Notes: generated by a model not told the origin, from the sequence alone. Counted from the first letter of the stretch, positions 8,175-17,906 are shown. The stretch is 64,000 nucleotides of DNA from Ostrinia nubilalis (GCF_963855985.1 NW_026973566.1:434001-498000), one strand, 5' to 3'. Numbers and translations are program-made.

Positions 8175-8899
8175 TTTTTTGACGGATTGAGATATAAACC
8201 AGCTCCTTTTTTATGAGGTTTTATATACAGTCCTTTTCCAAGGGCTACCGCTTCCATCATTCTGTTGTGCCTTTCTGATTCCATTAGACTCTTTTGTGCG
8301 GCTTTAGAATCATTAACAGCTTTTGCTATACCAGCTGCACCTCCCGCAAGAGAACCTAAAGCTGATAACCCCGCAAATATAGGAATAAGTGGTAAAAGTC
8401 CTCCAGATTTTGGAAGAGGAATACATCGAGGTAATCGTATTCCTTTTTTGCTACCGAAAAGTTTTTTTGCAGCTGCATAAGCATATTTTATAGCCGAGTT
8501 ATTATCTTTAGATTTCAGTTTTTTTAATTTTAATTTTATTTTCTTTATCCCTTTCTTAAATGATGTTATGCCTCCACCGGCTCTGATTTTAGCTTTCATC
8601 GCATTTTTAACTATCCATGAAGCTATTTTTTCTCCTTTTCCAACATCTTTTGATTTTAGTCTTTTCTTAGCCATATTTAACAATTCTAAATCAGCCTTTT
8701 GTCGAACACCAGAGTCTTTATTCAAATAAGCAATATCGTGGTGCATACAAGCCTCGTCCAATTTGTTGATCCCTCGATCGCCTTGAAGTAATCGTTTCTG
8801 AAGTTTAGTTCCAGGACCACAAAATTGATAACCAGGTAAATGTAACTCAAACGGTAAATGATCTATCAATGTATTAATTATACCACTGCCTCCCTTCAT
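8171..8899 (-). CDS. phospholipase A2-domain minor virion protein
   Basis: Residues ~23-58 match the viral PLA2 fold of parvovirus VP1 type: calcium loop YQFCGPGT and catalytic CMHHDIAY. The enzyme would breach endosomal membranes during entry. The middle is very Lys-rich (nuclear targeting or DNA binding). Residues ~166-195 form a Gly/Ala/Leu-rich hydrophobic stretch reminiscent of adenovirus core or membrane-lytic peptides, fitting the PLA2/pX-like proteins of adintoviruses. The gene begins 49 bp after the integrase stop. Its last codons form the slippery A-AAA-AAC immediately before UAA, giving access to the protease frame. Confidence 0.9.
   Translation of the reverse strand: MKGGSGIINTLIDHLPFELHLPGYQFCGPGTKLQKRLLQGDRGINKLDEACMHHDIAYLNKDSGVRQKADLELLNMAKKRLKSKDVGKGEKIASWIVKNAMKAKIRAGGGITSFKKGIKKIKLKLKKLKSKDNNSAIKYAYAAAKKLFGSKKGIRLPRCIPLPKSGGLLPLIPIFAGLSALGSLAGGAAGIAKAVNDSKAAQKSLMESERHNRMMEAVALGKGLYIKPHKKGAGLYLNPSKN
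8174..8180 (-). promoter_or_regulatory. canonical -1 ribosomal frameshift heptamer at PLA2/protease junction
   Basis: On the - strand bases 8180 to 8174 read A-AAA-AAC, phased as X-XXY-YYZ in the PLA2 frame, with UAA directly after. A -1 slip continues into CTA-ATT-AAG and stays open through the protease. Only weak hairpins are evident by eye within the next 60 nt. Confidence 0.7.
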
Positions 8900-8948
8900 T
8901 GATTATCATAAAGTGAGTTATAGGAGAATTTATGATTTATTTATATAC

Positions 8949-9902
8949 CTACACCACACATTCACTTTTGTCAACCCAACTGTTTTCCTTATCACTTAAG
9001 CCCAACCATTTAACAAAAAGTTTGTTTCCTTTCCTTTTTATAACTTTCTCGATAAGATAAAGATCAGGCAGTTTAGTTTTTTGTAATTCATATCCGTAAA
9101 AAGAACCAAGAATAATTTGATTGTGTTTATCTTCAATTTGATACGTTTGAGGATTTGTTTGTTTAATTTTTATGATACGAAAAATTTCGGTAGACCAATT
9201 AGGTGTATAACCTTTATAAAAATCTCCTTTGAATTTACTTATACGAACAAAGTCGCCAACTTGAAAAGTTGACCGTTTACGCGTTTGTGGAATCTGGCTT
9301 TTGATAATATTAGATCTAACGACAGTCTCATTGGAATTATTAACATTTATTGGTTTGAATTTAGTAACCCGATGAAAAGTGTTATTGTACTGCTGTACAA
9401 CTGCATCTAAATTATTTTTAAACCATTGATAACGACCGCATAAACTAAATACTTTGTAGAGATGAGATTTTATCGTTCTTATTACTCGTTCTACAATTGC
9501 CGCCTTTTTAATCGAGTATGTGGAATAATGATTTATGTTATAACTTTTTGTTAACTGTTTAAAACAATCGTTATAAAACTCTGTACCCAGATCTGTTTGC
9601 AAATGTTTAGGCTTTCTTGTTGATTCGATAAATATACTTTTCATTGCATTCGTAACACTTTGTTTGGATTTGGACTTCAACGGTCTAACCCATACGTATT
9701 TTGAAAAAGCATCAATTACAACTAGAACATATTTATATCCTTTATTAAATGATGAATATTTTTGAAAATCCATAAGGTCAGCTTGCCATAAATCATCTAT
9801 CCCTTTAATAATCGTATGTCGGCGGATGAAATTTCTTCTCGCTGCTTTGTGTAGCTCGTTGACTATATCTTGTTTACTCATTCTTGATAGATTTTGCTGC
9901 AA
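8949..9902 (-). CDS. INT: Polinton integrase with C-terminal chromodomain
   Basis: The rve-type catalytic core has its acidic triad in ADLMDF, QTDLGTEF and AIVERV. The C-terminal ~40 residues (LYLIEKVIKRKG...LFVKWLG...NSWVDKSE) form a chromodomain that would steer insertion to modified histones. The protein is 317 aa from the first ATG. A second Met at 9881 gives an 8-nt overlap (ATGAGTAA) with the 116-aa gene and precedes the conserved LHKAARRNF block, so it may be the true start. Unlike retroviral integrases, no N-terminal HHCC zinc domain is seen, which is normal for many Polintons. Confidence 0.95.
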   Translation of the reverse strand: MQQNLSRMSKQDIVNELHKAARRNFIRRHTIIKGIDDLWQADLMDFQKYSSFNKGYKYVLVVIDAFSKYVWVRPLKSKSKQSVTNAMKSIFIESTRKPKHLQTDLGTEFYNDCFKQLTKSYNINHYSTYSIKKAAIVERVIRTIKSHLYKVFSLCGRYQWFKNNLDAVVQQYNNTFHRVTKFKPINVNNSNETVVRSNIIKSQIPQTRKRSTFQVGDFVRISKFKGDFYKGYTPNWSTEIFRIIKIKQTNPQTYQIEDKHNQIILGSFYGYELQKTKLPDLYLIEKVIKRKGNKLFVKWLGLSDKENSWVDKSECVV

Positions 9903-10224
9903 TCATCCGATCGATTTCTTCTTTTGTGTAATAAAATGTAGATAAATTATTAGTAGTTAATTTTTCCAAATTATTAAGATACTTCTTAATATTACTTTGA
10001 ATGGTTTTCAATTCATTTTTAAAATCTTGAACACATTTATCCACATACTCTTTATTTACAGCCTCATCATCTTTTCTAGGGGTTGGTAATCCTTTTAATC
10101 TCGATGATTTTAAATCAAAGTCGCCTGCATCTGACCTTACTAATGTGTCATCAGTAAGAATATTAGTAAACTCAGACAATCGTAAACGCTTATGAATGTG
10201 ATGACCAAATTTATCTATATTCAT
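9874..10224 (-). CDS. 116-aa conserved Polinton protein with fibre-like motif
   Basis: The N-terminus (MNIDKFGHHIHKR) is familiar from insect Polintons. In the middle, GLPTPRKDDEAVNKEYVD matches a pattern typical of trimeric phage tail-fibre and spike bases (P...D-A-V-N-K-x-Y-V-D). It is followed by about 50 residues of predicted coiled coil. A trimeric fibre or spike role is inferred from this pattern only. Its ATG overlaps the stop of the 347-aa gene as ATGA at 10221-10224, and its end overlaps the integrase start. Confidence 0.7.
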   Translation of the reverse strand: MNIDKFGHHIHKRLRLSEFTNILTDDTLVRSDAGDFDLKSSRLKGLPTPRKDDEAVNKEYVDKCVQDFKNELKTIQSNIKKYLNNLEKLTTNNLSTFYYTKEEIDRMIAAKSIKNE

Positions 10225-11264
10225 TGCCGTCTGCTCGGCTTCTGTAGTGTAATAGTACTGCCAAACCCTCCTGTTGGGAGCTTTATATATTTTATATCTT
10301 TTATGATACCAGCTTCATGCAATTCCTCTATTATTGAATAAATTTCATTTTGTACTCCAGTGTTACCAGCTGCCCATGACCCAAATAGTAATTTTAACCT
10401 TTCCACTAATTCATTTGGATCATCCCAATAAACCAAATCAGTATCCTTCTTAACTTCTTTCAAAATATCGACACCTTCACCTCGTGGGAGACTTTCTACA
10501 CTACTTGTGTGACTTCTAGAGAACTTAAACAAAGGTTTGATCACGTTCATATATTTAAATCCTTTGTTACTGTTTATTGGTTTTGATGCATCACAGTTTC
10601 GTTTGTGTGCATTGGTATCTATAAGTACTAATTTATAATTTTGTAAGTCCTCATTTGTAATCATTTTTAAATCTGGAGTTTTTTTGTACAATAATTCTTT
10701 TAAGCCAGGAGTTTTTTTTAGGCTACGGTTTCCAATTTTCAAAATGCGATCATCATCATGAACACGCGTATTGCCGAGCATCAGCTTTCCCTTTACATTT
10801 CTAATACCATAAGGTACATCACTCATCACTTCAGATGACACCGACCATGATAAAGATTCGTTATTGATACTCGGTGACGATTGAAGAGATTTAAATGAGT
10901 TTTCATGGACATCGTAATCCACCGAGGGCGATGTAGTAAGGGTTTTGTTAGATGTTTTGCAAACATCTATATTATCTAAATCGTCTTCATCATTGTCACG
11001 ATCTTCATAATCTTCAGTAGAAGTATTTGATGCTTCACTTTCACTGTATTTAGCTCTTTTAGCTTCTGAATTTTGCTCCAATCCTTCATTTATAAGACGT
11101 TTTTCATCAGTTTGGTTTGTTAATAGTTTCAGCGGGTTAATGATAGGTTTAAATATTGTGTCCAAAGCCATATCATTTGAATTTTTTACATCTTTAATCA
11201 TTTCTACTTTTCTTTTTACAGCTGCAGCAGATTTTACTATTTGTTCCTTTAAATTTCGTTCCAT
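10221..11264 (-). CDS. 347-aa conserved Polinton protein (YWDDPNELVERL domain)
   Basis: Residues ~270-335, containing YWDDPNELVERLKLLFGSWA followed by AGNTG...NEI..IIEELHEAGII, form a domain I associate with an uncharacterised insect Polinton family (DUF8207-like; name from memory). The central third is acidic, Ser/Thr-rich and probably disordered, and the N-terminus is basic. There are no membrane segments. It lies between the ATPase (78 bp upstream) and the 116-aa protein (ATGA overlap). Position among virion genes suggests a structural or assembly role, unproven. Confidence 0.8.
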   Translation of the reverse strand: MERNLKEQIVKSAAAVKRKVEMIKDVKNSNDMALDTIFKPIINPLKLLTNQTDEKRLINEGLEQNSEAKRAKYSESEASNTSTEDYEDRDNDEDDLDNIDVCKTSNKTLTTSPSVDYDVHENSFKSLQSSPSINNESLSWSVSSEVMSDVPYGIRNVKGKLMLGNTRVHDDDRILKIGNRSLKKTPGLKELLYKKTPDLKMITNEDLQNYKLVLIDTNAHKRNCDASKPINSNKGFKYMNVIKPLFKFSRSHTSSVESLPRGEGVDILKEVKKDTDLVYWDDPNELVERLKLLFGSWAAGNTGVQNEIYSIIEELHEAGIIKDIKYIKLPTGGFGSTITLQKPSRRQ

Positions 11265-11342
11265 TATTAAGATTCCTGCTCTGTTTGACTTCTCTAATTA
11301 AACTGAGTGTTTGCTAATTTAACATCTATACTTATAAAAAGT

Positions 11343-12137
11343 TTAGTCCATTACTATGAATGTATCAAACTTCATTCGATAACAGCCTTTGTTTCGTTCA
11401 CAATCCTTATTGATGACCACATAACTGTAAGGTTTACTCCATACAGTTGAGCACATTTCACGAAACTGCGACCATGACATGTCAGACCCAACATGTTCAT
11501 CGTAAACGTGTCTTAGATTTACATCATCTTGCTTAAACAATATAATAAGATTAGCATTATCTCTTACCAGTTGTTTAGGTATTTTAGTATAAGTTTGATT
11601 CATATAAAAACAATCAATGTTTTTATGCCGACCCATGGCGAAATAATCGCGTATATTGTTTTGATTTTCACAAGCAACATCGTCAAATATGATAATTGAG
11701 TCAGGCAATGCTTCGTGGGGCCTCAAAATTTCACTATTATGATTATACTTGTTATAAGATGTACCTGCAACCTTGTCCAATACTTTTTCTAAAAATACGT
11801 ACTTAGGTTGGTATAAAGACTTAGAGTACACATACAGGTTACGAAAACGTGGTCCATCCTTATGTAACAATAAACTGATAACTAAATTGGTCTTCCCACA
11901 GTTCGATGGACCGCACACGATACTACGTATAGTATTTGGCAATAATTTCCCGTGACGCTTAGGCTTGTTCGATGCTTCAGGACAGACGCATTCCAATTTA
12001 AGTGATTCTTTTTGTTTCAGAAATTTCATAACAGAATTTTTAACTCGACTGTCGTGATCGGTGGATTTCAAAGAACTGATGACAATATACTCACACCGAT
12101 GATTAAAAGATGTAGTTCGAAAAAGGTTCATATTCAT
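11343..12137 (-). CDS. ATP: A32-like DNA packaging ATPase
   Basis: The P-loop GPSNCGKTNL (~91-100) and Walker B IIIFDD (~148-153) define a HerA/FtsK-superfamily packaging ATPase of the A32 type. It would pump element DNA into capsids. Length (264 aa) is normal. It is the outermost gene on this side: its ATG is only ~120 bp from the inferred right terminus, so its promoter must lie in or next to the terminal hairpin sequence. Confidence 0.93.
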   Translation of the reverse strand: MNMNLFRTTSFNHRCEYIVISSLKSTDHDSRVKNSVMKFLKQKESLKLECVCPEASNKPKRHGKLLPNTIRSIVCGPSNCGKTNLVISLLLHKDGPRFRNLYVYSKSLYQPKYVFLEKVLDKVAGTSYNKYNHNSEILRPHEALPDSIIIFDDVACENQNNIRDYFAMGRHKNIDCFYMNQTYTKIPKQLVRDNANLIILFKQDDVNLRHVYDEHVGSDMSWSQFREMCSTVWSKPYSYVVINKDCERNKGCYRMKFDTFIVMD

Positions 12138-12172
12138 CGTACATTACTGCAGGCATGGTTTACTTACGATCG

Positions 12173-12249
12173 TGTTATTGGGCGATCTATCGCACAGAGT
12201 GAGGTCGCGACTGCGACCGACCGAATGTGAGATAGAACGCCCAATAACA
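12173..12249. repeat. 77-bp palindromic sequence at the Polinton right end
   Basis: TGTTATTGGGCG at 12173-12184 is mirrored by CGCCCAATAACA at 12238-12249, and pairing continues inward with interruptions, so the segment can fold into a hairpin. It lies between the ATPase start and the point where SART-1 code resumes, so it could be part of the Polinton terminal repeat. It could equally be an unrelated small foldback. Confidence 0.6.
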
Positions 12250-12258
12250 TACTACTCA

Positions 12259-12384
12259 TAGCGATGACACGCTCAAGCAGTTTGGCCGCCTCGTCCAACA
12301 GTACAATCGGCCTATATGCCGACGGAGAGTCAGCAGGTCGGCCTCCCTTTTGGAGGAGCACCAACTTCCCTATTTTCCATTGCC
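12259..12384 (-). pseudogene. SART-1 RT N-terminal fragment (fingers)
   Basis: The - strand encodes WKIGKLVLLQKGG...AYRPIVLLDEAAKLLERVIA, the RT finger region of R1-clade elements. It continues exactly from the QWKI end of the piece at 18,197, the two being separated by the + strand insertion. It stops at the inferred Polinton border. Confidence 0.8.
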
Positions 12385-12385
12385 T

Positions 12386-13601
12386 TCGACAATGCCTGGT
12401 GGCCGATCCTGCTCTTAAAACTGAAAGTTCGTGGATGCTATAGTAATATGTATTCACTACTGCACTCGTACTTTTGTAACGGTACAACTAAATTAAAACT
12501 CGGCCATCATGCTGAATCAAAGGTGCTCACGCGCGGCTGTCCCCAAGGATCGGTCCTAGGGCCCTACCTTTGGAATTTGGGTTTCGATGATTTTCTAGCA
12601 TTACCATTACCCGAAGGCTGTTCGTTAACCGGGTACGCTGATGACGGTCTCCTTTTAATAGAGGCTGACACTAGATCAAAGCTTGAAAATCTAGCGGATA
12701 CATGCTTGAATTTAATATCTCAATGGGGAGACAGGAATCGTTTACAGTTTGCCCCTCACAAAACTTATCAGCTTCTATTAAAAGGTAATCTTAAAGTTTT
12801 GCCTCGCATTAAATTCAATGAAATAACTGTTAAAAAACGGGAATCTGTTTGCTATCTCGGACTAATTTTAGAGAAAAACTTTAGTTTTGTCGAGCACATT
12901 AAACAGATCGGTGAAAAAGCTAAAAAGAACTTTTATGCCTTAAGTCACATTTCAACCTCGACGTGGGGTCTAACGTTTAAAATCCTCCGAGTAATATATT
13001 CGGCCACTTATTTAAGCTCCATTTGTTATGGTGCACCAGTTTGGGCTGACAGAGCTACTATAGGAGCCGCTCGACGGAAACTACTCCAAAGTCAACGCCT
13101 TGCATTGATTTTTCTTTGCAAAGCTTACAGAACTGTGAGCACGGAGGCTCTGCCAGTCCTGGCTGGTGTACTGCCGGTCGACTTAGAGGTACAAAAGCGT
13201 GCGGCTATGTACTTCACATCAAGGGAAAATATAACCTCCGATTTCTTAAATAGCCGCGATCGTTCTAAAATAAGTCGATTATTTGATTCCCGAGAAGTCG
13301 TTGAAGAAGATTTACTTAATGAATGGCAAAAAAGATGGGATACGTCAGTCAAAGGACGTCACTTATATAAATTCTTCCCGAATGTACGCGAACGTCTAAC
13401 TAGGTGATGGTTAGAAATCGACCATTGCTCGTCGCAGTTCCTCACGGGACATGGCAACTTTAAACATAAACTTCACGAATTCAAACTAGTTCCGTCTCCT
13501 TTTTGCGAGTGTTCCACTGATGATGTCAGTCATGAGCAGTCTGCCCATCATATCTTGTGGGAGTGTGATCTTTGGAAACATGAACGTGATATAATGCTTA
13601 A
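12386..13601 (+). pseudogene. R1-clade reverse transcriptase ORF2, first part
   Basis: The RT domain shows GCPQGSVLGP and the active-site GYADDGLLL. The frame has an in-frame TGA at 13405-13407 just before the C-terminal zinc region, then continues (CECSTDD...HILWECD) up to the TTAA at 13,598. An ATG at 12,316 would add antisense SART-1 sequence and is not a real start. Confidence 0.8.
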
Positions 13602-13892
13602 CCCTAGAGTAGTCGCGCCTTTCCGTGAAACGCGAGTGCTCGCGTAGGGAGCATTTTGCCGCCCATTCTTAAAGTCTGTTTTTATCGCAAATAACTGTTA
13701 AATGTAATCAAAATCATTGTATAGGTATAGAATAAAACACAAACTTTCAGAAAATAACATTTATTAAAGTTTTGTAATTAGAAATTAAACAAAAAAAGCC
13801 TTTGCAAAATCTTAGGTAATTTTTTTAAAGTTTTATAATCATCTTTGTCTTAACCTACATTATTCATGGAAAATTTAACTTATCGACACAAT

Positions 13893-15220
13893 TTAAACGT
13901 TTTCATAATTTTCGATATGCACTTCAGCATAGCAGTCTTGACACATAAACATACAATGTTCGTTGCACAGTAACTTTGCGCATCTATTACACCCTTTTTT
14001 GGTCCTTCTATTTTTCTTAGACGGACATACTGCGCATTTTCCTTCTCTTTCTAAGGGTATATTTTGCTGTTCTGGCGGCACAAATCGGGCAATTTGGTTT
14101 CTCAGCTGTTTCTGTAGAGTATTTACATTAGATCTTCTAATAATATGTGGTCTAGTCAGAGCTATAGCTATTTCTTTCAAATATAGTCGTCGTAATAAAA
14201 GGTGGTTAGTATTTTCTTTGTATATTATTTGACTATTGATGCCGGCAATATTGAGGATTGAAAAAAACAATCTCATTGGCCATCTGCGAGTCATTCTTCC
14301 AACTGAATATTCTTCTTTCATTTGATCGACTACATCAACTCCACCTTTAGTCCCATTGTAATAAGTTATGATTTCTGGTTTCTCAGCAGTTCCTGTGGTT
14401 TCATCGATCTTGTTATCATTATGTAAAGTTGATAATAGTAGAACTACTTTCTTTTGCTTCTTGTTGGGTACATAAGATATTAGAACCTTCTTCTCACCAA
14501 ATCCGAACATTGTACTGGGCTTTACTCTATCTTTGGTATCTAGAAAGCAAGGTGGAATTTCTTTTTTGTTTTTTCTCAAAGTCCCTACTATAGTTGTTCG
14601 GTGGTTAGCAACCAGCTCATCAGCAAGAGGAATAGATGTGAAGTAGTTATCCATTGTTATATTTCGGCCAGTATTCAAAATATATTTGGACAATCTTTTT
14701 ACCAAAGCGGCTGGACTGTTATCAACGTTGAACTGTCCTTCTGGTTGTTTACCCGCATACACTTCTAAATTGCTGGTATAAAATGATTTTGAATCAACAA
14801 GAGCATATATTTTTATGCCATATTTTGCGGATTTATTCGCCATGTATACACGGAACTTGCACCGTCCTCTGAATGACTCTAACATCTCATCAATTGTACC
14901 ATTTTCTCCAATCTGGTAATGTGTCTGACAATTAGTCACAAAGCTTTCAAATATATCTCTCATAGCTGTCATATTATCAGTTTTAGCGCGTTCCGTCCTG
15001 GTTTGCACATCATCAAAGCGTAAATTTCTTAGGAGAAACAAAAATCTTGTTTTTGACATAGTTGCTCGAAATATATCAGGCGCAGTTCCATCGTCAACCC
15101 ACATTTCATGAATGTTTAGGTGATGCATTTTTTACAGCCCAGCCATAAGTAACAGCCCAACTAAAGCTTCAATCTCAATCAAGTCAGTTTCTTTGGTATC
15201 TCGCTCCCTCGAAAACTTAT
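13893..15220 (-). pseudogene. piggyBac transposase, C-terminal two thirds
   Basis: The DDE domain is visible (DEMLESFRGR, ITMDNYFTS, and the GGVDVVDQM block) and ends in a Cys-rich finger (CAVCPSKK...CNRC..LLC..HCMFMCQDC). The intact stretch starts at Met 15,128, but homologous code continues upstream (IEIEALVGLLLMAGL) through an in-frame TAA 3 bases before that ATG. This is a decayed codon rather than the true start. Confidence 0.85.
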
Positions 15221-16384
15221 CCTTTTTAGGGTTCCGTACCTCAAAAAGGAAAAAACGGAACCCTTATAGGATCACTTTGTTGTCCGTCCGTCCGTCTGTC
15301 AAGACCCTTTTTCTCAGGAACGCGTGGAGGTATGAAGCTGAAATTTATATCAATTACTCAGGTCTACTGTCCCTTGAAGCTGTGAAAAAATCAAACTTCT
15401 AAGCCAACGCAATCAAAAGATACAGCCGTTTATGCCGCAAATTTTCGACACTTGCAAGGGAATCAAAACCTACAGGGTGCTTCCCGTGAACTCAGAATCT
15501 TGAAATTTGGTACGAAGCAACGTCTTATAGCATAGATAAAGGAAAAATTACGGAAACCATAAATTTTTAGTTACATCACATAATATATATTTTTTTAATA
15601 ATTTTAAACTTACTACCCATTTCCTCATAAACGCGTAGAGGTATTAAATTGAAATTCATACCAAATACTCAGGTCTATAATACCTTTAAGCTGTAACAAA
15701 ATCAAACTTCTATGTCAACGCAATCAAAAGAAACAGCAATTTAAGCTGCATATTTTGAAACTCGCAAGTACTCGCAAGGGAATCAAAACCTAAAGGGTAC
15801 TTCCAGTCGACCTAGAATCTTGAAATTTGTCATGAAGCAACGTTTTATAGCACACATAAAGGGAAAATTCCGAAAACTTTAAATTTTTAGTTACATTACA
15901 AAATATATATTTTTTTAATAAATATAAACTTATTACTTTTTTCCTCATGAACGCGTAGAGCTATCAAGTTGAAATTCATATCAAATACTTAGATCTAATT
16001 GCCTTTAACCCGTGAAAACCAAACAAAACCAAACCTTGAACCAGATTTCTAAATAGTGACTAAAAAACTTAGTAAATAAATAACTTTAATAAAAGAACTT
16101 TCGCAAGTCTGCTGCAAGGCTAGTATAAGTGTTTCAGTTATATTATAGATAAATGATATATGTTAATATAAAATAAAGGATTACTTAAACGATAAAGAGA
16201 TCTTTGTCTTAAATTTATGCTCCTCCTCCATCTTTCCCCATTGTAATGTTATGAATTTCATTTTGCAATAAAAATACCATAGTTATGACTCGATTGTCGT
16301 AATGAACGAACTTTGTAAACCTTGCAGGTTTGTACGGAACCCTCGGTGCGCGAGTCCGACTCGCACTTGGCCGGTTTTTTGCAC
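15221..16384. repeat. Lepidopteran interspersed repeat with ~311-320 bp internal tandem units
   Basis: One end reads GGGTTCCGTACCTCAAAAAG with CGGAACCCTTATAGGATCAC nearby. The other reads GAGTCCGACTCGCACTTGGC followed by CGGTTTTT. Both are familiar from many Lepidopteran genomes; I do not assign a family name. Inside, units starting CTCAxGAACGCGTxGAG occur at about 15,313, 15,624 and 15,944, the last truncated. The repeat splits the piggyBac transposase. Confidence 0.7.
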
Positions 16385-17165
16385 GTATGTGTATATTCGT
16401 AAACATCACAATGTCTTCTAGCATTTGCTTAGTGATGAACAAGTTAAAACTTTCTAATGGTGTTTTAGCATTTTTGGCAATTTCTCCTTTCACTCCTGGG
16501 AGATTCATCACTATATTTTCTTGCCTTGTTCGAATATTAGGTCTCAAAGGAGGATGTTCCAGCCACTTAGTTCCATCTTTTCCTTTATACATGGGAACTC
16601 TTGCAGGACGTCGCTGAAAACTTGTTTCAATTGTAACAGCTGCAGTGGTTCTTCGTCTATCAATTACACGAGCCAGAGGTTCGTCACTTGATGATCGTGT
16701 GCGTGATCTATTTGGCGACCTTGAGCGATGACGAGATGGTCTTTGGGAAGCGACAGTGATGGGAAAACGACTGCGGCTTCTTTGAGTTGTTGTGCTCTGA
16801 CTTTGTAATCGCGTATCCTCTCCCTGGGGTACGATAATTGGGGAAGAGCTACGACTTTCTTGCGTTACAGTGGATCTACGTGTACGAGATGCTGTGACTA
16901 CACGTTCGCGGCCACGTCGAGGTGAAGTCTGGAAAGGCGCGTCGATTATTACAGAAGATACTGGAGGGGTTGATGGCACTTCATTTTCAGACTCTGCCAC
17001 TGATTGTTCAGTATCTGTATTATGTTCGCTATGCTCACTTTCTGCATCACTTTCAGACACATTTTCTAATAAACTCTGTGCACCCTCTTCTTCAAAATCC
17101 GACTCCTCTTCAAGCCACGCAACTATTTGAGCGTCTTGTTTATTCATTTTATTTAATTCACGCAA
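16385..17165 (-). pseudogene. piggyBac transposase, N-terminal third
   Basis: This part is acidic and Ser/Arg-rich, and runs to ESFNLFITKQMLEDIVMFTN, the conserved piggyBac entry into the catalytic domain. About 55 codons of repeat-derived sequence are fused at its end (16,215-16,384). The 5' region 17,166-17,775 is non-coding and holds transposon ends and promoter. Confidence 0.82.
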
Positions 17166-17779
17166 AGCTTACCTAAAAAGACATAAAACAAATTTAGTAA
17201 AATAAAGGACTTAGCACACTTATCAACCCGGAAAGAGATCGTCCCCGTATCAATTCGAGGCGGTCAGTATTCTTTGTTTGAAACTCCATACTGCAACGCA
17301 CACTTATCCGCACCGTAACGTTAACGCCTCGTTTTGCGGTTGACAGCGCGTAAAAGGCGATGACATCTTGCTAAAGGCGATACGATGTTGAACCCTTTCC
17401 GACTTGATAAGTTTGCTATGACCTTAACACTTTTTAAAATAAACATGTTATTACATTATAATGTTATGTAAAAAAAACATCATACGCAATAAAAACTAAT
17501 AATATTTCAACTTCATTAAAAAACCTGACACACGAATTTTACCTACGTGAGTAGTCGCGCTATGAGCAATTTGCCGCCAAACGTGACACGCCGTCAACAA
17601 TTGTCTCCTCCTGCGATCATCCGCGCTCGGAATTTCTTATAATTTATAAAACAAGGAGGCAAAGGACAGGGAGGCAGCTACTAAGACGCTTGACCTTGAC
17701 AAACGCTTTGTGTACAAAATAACTCAAATTTTTCGCCGTGGGCGGCAAAATGCTCATAGCGCGAGCACTCTAGGGTTAA

Positions 17780-17906
17780 TTCAATACAACATACATCTGT
17801 TTCCGCAATTTATTACACCGATCTTGTCGCGACAAGGAAAAATTTCCGTGCTTTTAAGCGATTTTGTGAAAAATATTATTGGCAGGTAGTTGCTAATTGC
17901 TCATAA
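17780..17906 (+). pseudogene. R1-clade ORF2, C-terminal end after the piggyBac insertion
   Basis: Reading continues in frame from 13,601 across the removed TTAA-flanked element, giving an R1-type tail (YYTDLVATRKNFRAFKRFCE) that ends at TAA 17,904-17,906. The 3'UTR (17,907-18,196) has no other coding potential. Confidence 0.75.

Larger units (their letters stand above)
1..12258. mobile_element. Polinton/Maverick (adintovirus-like) element, right part complete
   Basis: The segment carries all Polinton hallmark genes as open frames: protein-primed DNA polymerase B, retroviral-type integrase, adenain-type protease, A32-like ATPase, double jelly-roll major capsid and minor capsid proteins. Such elements are self-synthesising transposons and probable integrated viruses. 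No terminal repeat is visible at the left, so that end probably lies before base 1. The right limit near 12,258 is inferred. There SART-1 RT code resumes, and read inward on the - strand the element would begin AGTAGTATG, fitting the AG...TC termini reported for Polintons. No frameshift or stop breaks any core gene, so it looks recently active. Confidence 0.9.
13602..17775 (-). mobile_element. piggyBac-like DNA transposon
   Basis: TTAA target duplications (13598-13601 and 17776-17779) bound CCCTAGAGT-type terminal inverted repeats. Subterminal motifs (AGTAGTCGCGC..., GCATTTTGCCGCC) recur at both ends and again internally near 17,548-17,580. The transposase is split by a repeat at 15,221-16,384 and has a stop codon, so this copy is dead but could be moved in trans. 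Confidence 0.9.

Noticed and set aside
12316..12385. ATG-led start of the R1-clade RT at 12,316
   Set aside because: The first ~23 codons are the antisense of SART-1 RT; the R1 copy itself starts at 12,385, marked by the target duplication.
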